DNA of 64,000 nt from Chitinophagales bacterium. GTDB lineage: Bacteria; Bacteroidota; Bacteroidia; Chitinophagales; Saprospiraceae. Below the pieces are notes generated by a model, which saw only the letters and a program-made list of their open reading frames with translations, did not search any database and was not told where the DNA came from. How positions within the stretch are numbered: position 1 is the stretch's first letter; each line of letters opens with the position of its first letter. Below are positions 17,088 through 23,765 of the stretch, one piece after another. Made by a program: the position numbers and the translations under genes. The stretch covers positions 124,001-188,000 of the forward strand of contig JAFLBO010000011.1 in the NCBI GenBank assembly GCA_017303475.1, in the 5' to 3' direction.

Positions 17088-17855
17088 ATGTTCCGTATTG
17101 TCAAATATGTCCTGTACGATATCCTGCAAAACAGGATGGTTATCGGGTACACACTGTTTCTGCTCGCTGTTTCATTTGGATTATTCAACCTGAGCGGCGA
17201 AGCCACCAAAGGAATGGTTAGTCTGCTCAATATCATCCTGATAGTCACGCCTTTGGTGAGCATTATTTTTTCCACCATTCATTTTTACAATGCCACAGAA
17301 TTCATCGAACTGCTGGCTGCACAGCCCATTCGGAGAAGTGTGTTGATCTGGAGCGAATTTTTGGGACTCGCAGGGGCGCTTACCCTTGCAGTATCGATTG
17401 GCATTGGCATTCCCGTTATACTGTTTGCTCCCAACGCCACCGGCATTACCCTCATGTTGGTTGCTGTTGCCCTGTCGGTAAGTTTTGTGGCCATTGCCCT
17501 ACTAGCCTCCGTGTTAACCCGGGACAAAGCCCGTGGCATAGGCGTAGCACTGTTGCTTTGGTTTTATTTCGCCCTGTTGTACGATGCCCTGGTGCTTTTC
17601 CTGATGTTTAGTTTCGCAGATTATCCCCTGGAAAAAGCGATGCTGGCTTTTATTGCCCTGAATCCCATTGATTTGGGGAGAGTCTTAGTGTTATTGCAAA
17701 TGGATATTTCCGCCCTCATGGGTTATACCGGAGCACTTTTCAGGGAGTTTTTAGGCACCGGTTGGGGCATAGCCTTTGCAGCCCTGGTATTATCCGCATG
17801 GGCCCTCATACCCATCCTCCTGGCAGTTCGCGTCTTTCGCAAAAAAGACTTGTAG
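17088..17855 (+). CDS. nosY: NosY, ABC transporter permease
   Basis: 255-residue ABC-2-type permease with about six membrane helices, starting MFRIVKYVLYDILQNRMVIGY. The cytoplasmic segment ATEFIELLAAQPIRRSVLIWSE and the motif DKARGIGVALLLWFYFALLYDALVL are typical of NosY. It partners NosF as the transmembrane half. It is the last gene of the nos operon; a repeat region with an inserted MITE-like element follows. Confidence 0.93.
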   Translation: MFRIVKYVLYDILQNRMVIGYTLFLLAVSFGLFNLSGEATKGMVSLLNIILIVTPLVSIIFSTIHFYNATEFIELLAAQPIRRSVLIWSEFLGLAGALTLAVSIGIGIPVILFAPNATGITLMLVAVALSVSFVAIALLASVLTRDKARGIGVALLLWFYFALLYDALVLFLMFSFADYPLEKAMLAFIALNPIDLGRVLVLLQMDISALMGYTGALFREFLGTGWGIAFAALVLSAWALIPILLAVRVFRKKDL

Positions 17856-17862
17856 GCTGGCT

Positions 17863-18138
17863 GGATTGCTGGACGTTGAAATATTAGAGCGTGTTTAAAA
17901 TTCCATTGCCTGGCTGCAAGCGCAAAATTTCATTTTATATTACGTTACATTTTTTCATCGTAACTGCCAGCTACGCCTGCAAAATGTGCCTTATCTAAAA
18001 TAAAATTTTTCATCTTTCGCTCAGGAATGGAAATTTAAACACGCTCTTAGACTTTGGGACGTTAGGTTTTGGGATACACCTGAACAACACTAAGCTTCAA
18101 CAACTCATCAAACCATTCCAACGTCCAACAGTCCAACA
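17863..18138. repeat. GGACGTTGG-type inverted repeat interrupted by a MITE-like element
   Basis: Outer arms GGATTGCTGGACGTTGAA (17863-17880) and the reverse-complement type TTCCAACGTCCAACAGTCCA (ending near 18135) pair over about 20 bases with a few mismatches. Between them lies a separate element (17887-18046). The right outer arm touches the corA stop codon at 18139-18141. No ORF is present. Confidence 0.75.
17887..18046. mobile_element. MITE-like element, 160 bp, with 3-base target duplication
   Basis: Ends are GAGCGTGTTTAAAATTCCAT on the left and the inverse ATGGAAATTTAAACACGCTC on the right (18027-18046), about 20-base terminal inverted repeats with one or two mismatches. TTA flanks both ends (17884-17886 and 18047-18049) as a probable target-site duplication. 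The interior is AT-rich and self-complementary (AAAATTTCATTTTA against TAAAATAAAATTTTTCATC) with no transposase. It has probably been mobilised by an IS elsewhere in the genome. Confidence 0.75.
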
Positions 18139-19023
18139 TCACATAATATGCTTCCTCCTAAACCAGGAATAAATTACCAGCGACATCACCAGCATACAAC
18201 CCAAAGTAATGAAATAACCATAGGGGTGCCGCAACTCAGGCATGATATCGAAATTCATCCCGTAAATACCCGCTATGAACGTGAGTGGCAAGAAAAATGC
18301 TGAAAAAACAGTCAACAACCGCATGACGTCATTACTCTTCTGGGCATTAACAGAGAGGTAGGTATTGAGCAAACTATTAGCGTCGTCTGTCATTTCATCA
18401 TACACCAGAATCAGGCTAAGTAGCTGATCCTTAATATCTTGCATGGAGGACCTGGAGCGTTCCTGCACATCAATCTGATTGACCACAGTTTGTGTGATTT
18501 GCAGGATTTTTTTGGCTACCCTCGCCTCTGTTTTCAGGTAGTATAAATCCTCCAGCGATATCCGGGTGTAATCCTTGATAAAAATGGTTTGCTCAAATTC
18601 ATCAATTTCCCTGCCAAGCAGTTCAGCAGGCGGCACGAAAGTTTCCAGCATTTTCCGGATTATTTCCAGCACCAACTCTTCCGCAAAAGCGCATTGCAGA
18701 TTTATTCCCTCCAAAAAGGTAAAATCCGCCCGGTGAACGGTAATCACTTTGTGATCGTTGAAGAAAAAGGCGATCTTGTTGGAAAGCTCGTTGACATTCG
18801 TTACCCGGTCTTCTGCGCTGGCAGTGTATGCCCGCAAGATTAAAAACTGATATCTGGACATGTGCTCTATTTTAGGCAAATGCCCGGGCTCCAGACTGTC
18901 GCGTACCTGATAATAATCCAGATCGTATTCCTGTGCCAGCTGGGAAAGATCGTATTGCGTGGGCTGACAAACGTCAATCCATTTAAAATGCGCAAATTCT
19001 TTTTGTCGGATTGTAGAGGCCAT
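18139..19023 (-). CDS. corA: CorA-type magnesium transporter
   Basis: 294 residues from the start MASTIRQKEFAHFKWIDVCQ. That start is chosen because a good promoter (TAGTTTTG, 19049-19042 on the minus strand) lies just upstream, and a farther in-frame start would precede it. A cytoplasmic alpha/beta funnel domain is followed by a long helix and two C-terminal helices, the first ending in the selectivity motif YGMN. Two-TM topology and length fit CorA/MIT channels for Mg2+ (or Co2+/Ni2+). It is monocistronic. Confidence 0.93.
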   Translation of the reverse strand: MASTIRQKEFAHFKWIDVCQPTQYDLSQLAQEYDLDYYQVRDSLEPGHLPKIEHMSRYQFLILRAYTASAEDRVTNVNELSNKIAFFFNDHKVITVHRADFTFLEGINLQCAFAEELVLEIIRKMLETFVPPAELLGREIDEFEQTIFIKDYTRISLEDLYYLKTEARVAKKILQITQTVVNQIDVQERSRSSMQDIKDQLLSLILVYDEMTDDANSLLNTYLSVNAQKSNDVMRLLTVFSAFFLPLTFIAGIYGMNFDIMPELRHPYGYFITLGCMLVMSLVIYSWFRRKHIM

Positions 19024-19041
19024 AAAGGGCGGATAAGTGGG

Positions 19042-19071
19042 CAAAACTACCCACTTTGAACGGTATTGCAA
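19042..19071 (-). promoter_or_regulatory. corA promoter, Bacteroidetes type
   Basis: On the minus strand TTG, 19 bases, then TAGTTTTG (19049-19042), a match to the -33 TTG / -7 TAnnTTTG pattern. The predicted transcript would begin about 13 bases before the ATG at 19023, which supports the shorter CorA start. Confidence 0.7.
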
Positions 19072-19074
19072 GTA

Positions 19075-21636
19075 TTAATTCTCTACCTCAATGGTTCGCC
19101 CTCCCCTGCCCTTTTGGTCGAAGGCGCGGAATTTTACCCGACCCTTTTGTTCCAGTGGTCCCTGATACTTCATACTGGTTAGCGCTGGTTCAGTGCCATC
19201 CGTAGTATACCTTATATCCAATCCGGGGAACATTACATTAGCCTCTACCTTGCCCTCAACCACCCTGGCGCCAACCGTCGGGATACGGAAGCGGGCGCCC
19301 CCCTGGTAAATGGCCAGGCGGGGGAGTTCCCGTTTCCCCAATAAATTGACAAACACATTCCACGCTTTTTGGTACAATTGTTCCGCTTTCTCTGGGTCTT
19401 TTTCCCTTGCCCAATCCGGATCCTGAGCCCAGGCTCGTTCTGCCAATCCCAATATTTTGGGGAAAGCCAGATACTCCAGCATCTCGGGGGTACGGATGTT
19501 TTCACTCCATAAATGGCCCTGTATACCCACAATGTTCGATTTACCATAATCTGTTAGCCGGTCTTTGCCCATCAATACTTCAGGCGAAACCGGATTGCCA
19601 AAACGATCCACTTTGGTGTTTTTCAGGTAATCAAAAGGAATAAAATAAAACGGCTTGTCTACATCCACAAAACCGCCCCAGTAATAACCGGGCTCAGCAA
19701 AATCCTTTTCATAAGCCAGATCAAAATACAGGTTGGAAACCGGACACAAAACCACTTCATACCCGCCATTGGCCAGGCGATAGGGCAAATCTTCTGAGCC
19801 CCAGCCTATTACCGTATTCCAAACATAAGTCCTGAAATGAGCATTGGCAAAACCCGGATTGACCATCATTTTCCGCTGACCGTCCAGCTTGGTTTCCCGC
19901 ATGCCTATTTCCTCCCAGCCCGACACAAACAAGCCTCGTTTTTGGAGTATTTCCTGTACGTTTTTCCAGTAATACTGCCACAAGTCGGAGATGGTACGAT
20001 ACTCATTTCGCGGCAGTTTTTGTAATAATGCCTGGCACGCCGGCGATTGCTCCCACACGCCTACAGGAACTTCATCGCCTCCCATGTGAATGGTTTTCAA
20101 GGGCATGCCTGCTTCCCGGTGCATAGACATCAGGGCATCCACGGTTGTTTCCAAAAAGCGGTACACAGAGGGCAATGCCACACACATCACATTGTCGGTA
20201 TAATACTGCGCTGTGAGGTATTTGGAATGATCCTCCGGATCGGCCAATCGGTATTCCTGCGCTTCTGAGGTTCTGCCTGCTGCCATTAGCCTGCGGTATC
20301 GGGCTTCCATGGATTTGATGGCAGCACGGGCATGGCCGGGTGTTTCAATCTCCGGAATCACCTCTATATGCAGTTTTTTGGCATGCCGCAAAATGTCCAG
20401 GTAATCTTCTCTGGTATAATAGCCACTTTGCGGATTGCGCACATCTCCTCCCGACCCATATGTAGCCGGCAAATGCTCCTTACTATCCAGTGTATGCCCC
20501 CGCGTGGCGCCCAGGGAGGTTAGCTCCGGCAGTCCGGGAATTTCAATACGCCAGGCCTCATCGTCGGAAAAATGAAAATGCAAGGTATTGAGCTTGTACA
20601 TAGCCATCCAGTTCAGCATGCGCAGTACCTGCTCCTTGCGCTGAAAATTGCGCGCCACATCCATATGTACTCCCCTATACCCAAACCTGGGCTGATCCCG
20701 AACTTCGGCACAGGGTATGGTAATAATAGATACCGGCGAAGCCCAGGCCTCCAATGGAACCATTTGCTTCAGCGACTGGATGCCATAAAAGATGCCTTTT
20801 GATCCGGCTGCCACGATGTTTACATGATCTGTATTGATCTCCAGTCGGTAAGCCTCATCTGGCAGCGATGCGTCTTTTCTCAACCGGATACTTTTGGGGT
20901 TGCCCGGATCCAGCGGCAAGGCTCTGCCCAAAAACATCCGAAACTCGCCCGACAGGTAAACGGCTTCCTGCTGAAATTCGGGCTCTGCAGCAATAGCTGA
21001 CAACCCATCCAACATAAAAAGTCCCGGTTTGGCGATATAGGTTGCCGGTGTAGGGAATACAAGGGGCAATTGTTGCGCTGGAATGTCTGCTATTTTCGCA
21101 TTTTGGGCAAAAACACGTTCCGGGGTCAGCTGATCCTCCGGACCATCGGCGCTGCGTTTGAAATCAGCCAGGGTAGCCGGCGGTTTCGCGCTCACCTGCG
21201 GGAGCGCATGCGCCACCGTCGGCGCATCCTCCCAAACCAGGTAATAGCCGCTCGGCGCATCCGAAACATTGAATACCCAGGCATCGCCCACACAGTCGGC
21301 CACCAGGCTTTTGCCTGGCGCCAACCCTTTGAAATCGGGTCCGGGAGCCAGGCGGAACAAATCGCCATGAATACGTCCGGTTTCCAGACCGCTTCCCGGC
21401 AGCACGCCCGTCACATCGCGGTTGCCGTTGTAATAAATGGTCCAGCCTTTGGCCGGAAGGGCCATTTTGGCGTGGGTGTTCAGCAGGGTAAAGCGCGCCA
21501 GATGCTGGCCAGGTTTTTCATATTGGTTGGTAACGAGTTCCCAGGTAATCTGCAGAGATTCAGCAGGAAAACGGTCTTGTTTTTGGGCAAAAACAGCTCC
21601 GGAGAGCAGTAAAAAGAGCAGGGTAAGTATCCGCAT
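19075..21636 (-). CDS. GH20 beta-N-acetylhexosaminidase, chitobiase type
   Basis: 853-residue exported enzyme (signal MRILTLLFLLLSGAVFA). Domain order: CHB_HEX carbohydrate-binding domain (about 25-155), GH20b (about 180-315), GH20 catalytic barrel (about 320-720) and C-terminal CHB_HEX_C-like domain with DIRYTTDGTEPALTS. The catalytic Asp-Glu pair is in HMGGDEVPVGVWE near residue 520. It removes terminal GlcNAc/GalNAc from chitin or glycan oligomers in the periplasm or outside. It is a single gene with no PUL (SusCD) neighbours here. Confidence 0.95.
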   Translation of the reverse strand: MRILTLLFLLLSGAVFAQKQDRFPAESLQITWELVTNQYEKPGQHLARFTLLNTHAKMALPAKGWTIYYNGNRDVTGVLPGSGLETGRIHGDLFRLAPGPDFKGLAPGKSLVADCVGDAWVFNVSDAPSGYYLVWEDAPTVAHALPQVSAKPPATLADFKRSADGPEDQLTPERVFAQNAKIADIPAQQLPLVFPTPATYIAKPGLFMLDGLSAIAAEPEFQQEAVYLSGEFRMFLGRALPLDPGNPKSIRLRKDASLPDEAYRLEINTDHVNIVAAGSKGIFYGIQSLKQMVPLEAWASPVSIITIPCAEVRDQPRFGYRGVHMDVARNFQRKEQVLRMLNWMAMYKLNTLHFHFSDDEAWRIEIPGLPELTSLGATRGHTLDSKEHLPATYGSGGDVRNPQSGYYTREDYLDILRHAKKLHIEVIPEIETPGHARAAIKSMEARYRRLMAAGRTSEAQEYRLADPEDHSKYLTAQYYTDNVMCVALPSVYRFLETTVDALMSMHREAGMPLKTIHMGGDEVPVGVWEQSPACQALLQKLPRNEYRTISDLWQYYWKNVQEILQKRGLFVSGWEEIGMRETKLDGQRKMMVNPGFANAHFRTYVWNTVIGWGSEDLPYRLANGGYEVVLCPVSNLYFDLAYEKDFAEPGYYWGGFVDVDKPFYFIPFDYLKNTKVDRFGNPVSPEVLMGKDRLTDYGKSNIVGIQGHLWSENIRTPEMLEYLAFPKILGLAERAWAQDPDWAREKDPEKAEQLYQKAWNVFVNLLGKRELPRLAIYQGGARFRIPTVGARVVEGKVEANVMFPGLDIRYTTDGTEPALTSMKYQGPLEQKGRVKFRAFDQKGRGGRTIEVEN

Positions 21637-21701
21637 GAAGGAGGATTGAGACTGATTCAGGCGGCTAAATTGAACAAAAAACCGGAATTAGACCAAGTTA
21701 A

Positions 21702-22181
21702 TCAAAATACCCCGCCTCGCGATGCCAGCAAACCCAAAAAGGCCATAACAAACGCCAGCAAAAGATTCAACCGTCCGGTCCAGCGTGCCATTTTTTTAAA
21801 GTGGTCATTATTGCCTTGTTCAAAGGTTTCAAGCGCCTTGTTGCCAAAAATAAAATCATGCACCGCACTCATCCCCAAAATCAGAACAAACAGCAACAAT
21901 TTTACACCTATCCACCTGCCATACGTATTATTGGTAAAGAATTGTAGAGAGATGTCCATTCCTCTGAAATACATATTGGTCCAGCCAGTAATAAACAACC
22001 CACCTAGCGCCATCCAGCCGTAAAATCGGAATTTCAGTCCGGTGACGTAAAGAAGCCTAATTCGATCGGGATGTTGTTTTAAACCCGGGAGGATCACCAA
22101 TGGTAAAAACAACATCCCGCCGATCCAGAAGGCTGCCAGCATGAAATGGATAAATACGGAAATGAAATACGCCAAACCCAT
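21702..22181 (-). CDS. CopD-like membrane protein
   Basis: 159-residue four-helix membrane protein. MGLAYFISVFIHFMLAAFWIGGMLFLPLVI resembles the first helices of the copper-resistance CopD family, including the His in helix 1 and the following W-I-G. The start is nine bases after the ric stop, so it is in an operon with ric and under the NsrR-like operator. This suggests a role in NO or metal stress (inference). The exact family should be verified. Confidence 0.65.
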   Translation of the reverse strand: MGLAYFISVFIHFMLAAFWIGGMLFLPLVILPGLKQHPDRIRLLYVTGLKFRFYGWMALGGLFITGWTNMYFRGMDISLQFFTNNTYGRWIGVKLLLFVLILGMSAVHDFIFGNKALETFEQGNNDHFKKMARWTGRLNLLLAFVMAFLGLLASRGGVF

Positions 22182-22190
22182 GACCCAAAT

Positions 22191-22940
22191 TTAGTTCATC
22201 TCAAGCAAGATGGCTTTAGGGAAAAGGATGTTGTTTTCCAGGTGTACATGCTGGTGCAAATCCTGTTCAAATTCCTGCAGTTTGGCAAATAGCACCCGGT
22301 AAGAGGTGCAGGCATCCTGTGGTGGCGTATATTGATTGCTCAGCAATCTGATAGCTTCCATGGCTTCTCCTGCAGATTCGTGTTCTGCTTCCATCATGTG
22401 TATCGGATTTGCCACAGAACCAAATACAGGAACAGGCATTGGACTGCCGGTTCTGCGGGATTGTTCCATTTGCCGAATAAATGGGAAAAGGATTCGTTCT
22501 TCCTTGTGCATGTGCATACGCAACTCCTGCGCCACTGCCAGGTAATGGCGGGCAATATCCATCAGTTCCGGATGCCGTTCTCCGTGTACCCGGGCCACCT
22601 TGGCAGTCAGTTCATCGAGCACAGGTAAGGAAGCCTCCACGTACTGATGATGCCGGTTTTCAATGTGGTCAGCCAGTCTGTCAAGTGGTAAATCATCAAA
22701 ATCCTGATGTGGTTCATCAGGTTGTTGATCTATTGCATCAAGGGCTTGTTGCACTGATTCAATATCCAGTTGTTTTTGTCGGCACACATCGGCTAGGGGC
22801 TTTTTGCCTCCACAGCAGTAATCGATCCCAAATTTTCTGAATACTTCTGCTTTTCGGTAGTCTGCTACTACCATTTCCCCAACCGTGAGTGGCTTTTCTG
22901 CAATGGCCAAGGGAAACATGGTTTGTTTTAACGGATTCAT
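22191..22940 (-). CDS. ric: Iron-sulfur cluster repair di-iron protein (RIC/YtfE/ScdA)
   Basis: 249 residues. An N-terminal ScdA_N (DUF542) domain has the motif YCCGG near residue 41. A hemerythrin-like domain follows, with di-iron ligands in ENRHHQYVEASLP, HMHKEERILFPF, MMEAEHESAGE and LHQHVHLENNILFPK. It repairs Fe-S clusters damaged by NO or oxidants. It diverges from an Rrf2 regulator with an NsrR-type dyad over its promoter, consistent with the NO response expected in a denitrification-capable cell. Confidence 0.95.
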   Translation of the reverse strand: MNPLKQTMFPLAIAEKPLTVGEMVVADYRKAEVFRKFGIDYCCGGKKPLADVCRQKQLDIESVQQALDAIDQQPDEPHQDFDDLPLDRLADHIENRHHQYVEASLPVLDELTAKVARVHGERHPELMDIARHYLAVAQELRMHMHKEERILFPFIRQMEQSRRTGSPMPVPVFGSVANPIHMMEAEHESAGEAMEAIRLLSNQYTPPQDACTSYRVLFAKLQEFEQDLHQHVHLENNILFPKAILLEMN

Positions 22941-22974
22941 GATGAAACGTTTTAACGTTAATTATATGATGAAG

Positions 22975-23023
22975 CAAAATTAAGATTAAAGAGTATTTTA
23001 TCTTAAATAAATGAATACCTTTA
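22975..23023. promoter_or_regulatory. Divergent ric / Rrf2 promoters with NsrR-like 11-1-11 dyad
   Basis: AAGATTAAAGA-G-TATTTTATCTT (22982-23004) is an 11-1-11 inverted repeat with 9 of 11 positions paired, the architecture and AAGAT ends of known NsrR operators. On the minus strand the ric -7 box TAATTTTG (22982-22975) abuts it. On the plus strand the regulator's -7-like box TACCTTTA (23016-23023) follows it. The dyad thus lies between -33 and -7 of ric, a repressing position. Confidence 0.75.
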
Positions 23024-23045
23024 CACAATTCTGACGAACCAATCC

Positions 23046-23498
23046 ATGAGTGGCAGACTTATGAAAGTTATCTCAAAATCAGGAGAATATGGTCTCCGCG
23101 CCTTACTTTACATGGCCTCCAACCAAAAAAACAAGGGGTATTTTAACATCCGGGATATGTCGGAAGAGTTGGATATATCCTTTCATTTTCTAACCAAGAT
23201 TCTGCAAGTGCTTACACAAAAAGGTATACTGCAATCTTACAGAGGTCCCAACGGCGGAGTTGGCTTTTTTAAAAATCCGGAAGAAATCACCCTCTCTGCA
23301 ATCATCAGAGCCCTAGAAGGAGATGATTTTTTTGATAAATGTCTGCTGGGATTGCCCGGCTGTGGCGAACGTCAGCCTTGTCCGATGCACGCATACTGGA
23401 TGGATATCCGCAATAATTTGAAATATGAATTTGAAACTACCTCACTAGCGGATTTAGGACAGGATACCCGAGAAAAGCAATTCAGGCTAATTGCCTGA
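23046..23498 (+). CDS. Rrf2-family regulator, NsrR-like
   Basis: 150-residue winged-helix protein (or 145 if it starts at the second Met, 23061, MKVISKSGEYGLRALLYMA, the more typical Rrf2 beginning). Three Cys in CLLGLPGCGERQPC match the [Fe-S] ligand spacing of NsrR. It is divergent from ric with an NsrR-type dyad between them, so it is the likely NO sensor that represses ric and itself. A terminator follows at 23527-23556. Confidence 0.88.
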   Translation: MSGRLMKVISKSGEYGLRALLYMASNQKNKGYFNIRDMSEELDISFHFLTKILQVLTQKGILQSYRGPNGGVGFFKNPEEITLSAIIRALEGDDFFDKCLLGLPGCGERQPCPMHAYWMDIRNNLKYEFETTSLADLGQDTREKQFRLIA

Positions 23499-23526
23499 TC
23501 AGGATATTTGAAGGCTTTATTAATCT

Positions 23527-23556
23527 GTGGGCAGCAGCAATGTTGCCCACACTTTT
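23527..23556 (+). terminator. Intrinsic terminator after the Rrf2 gene
   Basis: GTGGGCA and TGCCCAC form the stem around GCAGCAATGT, followed by ACTTTTTC. Confidence 0.75.
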
Positions 23557-23573
23557 TCAAAAATTAACACCCA

Positions 23574-23727
23574 GGCTAGTGGTGAACCAATGTAGTTACT
23601 GAAAAACTGAGGAGATGATTTTGGGTTTAGAGCGCGTTATGCAGGACATAATAAGCGATAATCAACGAAATCAGGCACCAAAAGCTACCCTCAGTTTTTT
23701 GAGAACTAAGTTGGTTCACCACTAGCC
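23574..23727. mobile_element. MITE-like inverted-repeat element upstream of nrdJ, 154 bp
   Basis: Terminal inverted repeats start GGCTAGTGGTGAACCAA and end TTGGTTCACCACTAGCC. Imperfect pairing continues inward through TAGTT and AAAAACTGAGG, about 40 bases in all. The interior has no ORF. No clear target duplication was seen. Its right end is 12 bases before the nrdJ -7 box, so it forms the upstream half of that promoter. Confidence 0.65.
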
Positions 23728-23738
23728 TTCAAATTCCT

Positions 23739-23746
23739 TATATTTG
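23739..23746 (+). promoter_or_regulatory. nrdJ -7 box
   Basis: TATATTTG fits TAnnTTTG and lies 20 bases before the nrdJ ATG. Any -33 element would lie within the right terminal repeat of the element at 23574-23727. No cobalamin riboswitch was recognised between the regulator and nrdJ. Confidence 0.6.
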
Positions 23747-23765
23747 CTCATAAACCAAAACAACT

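Noticed and set aside
23499..23765. Cobalamin riboswitch upstream of B12-dependent nrdJ
   Set aside because: The region is explained by a terminator and an inverted-repeat element; no B12-box-like sequence was recognised.
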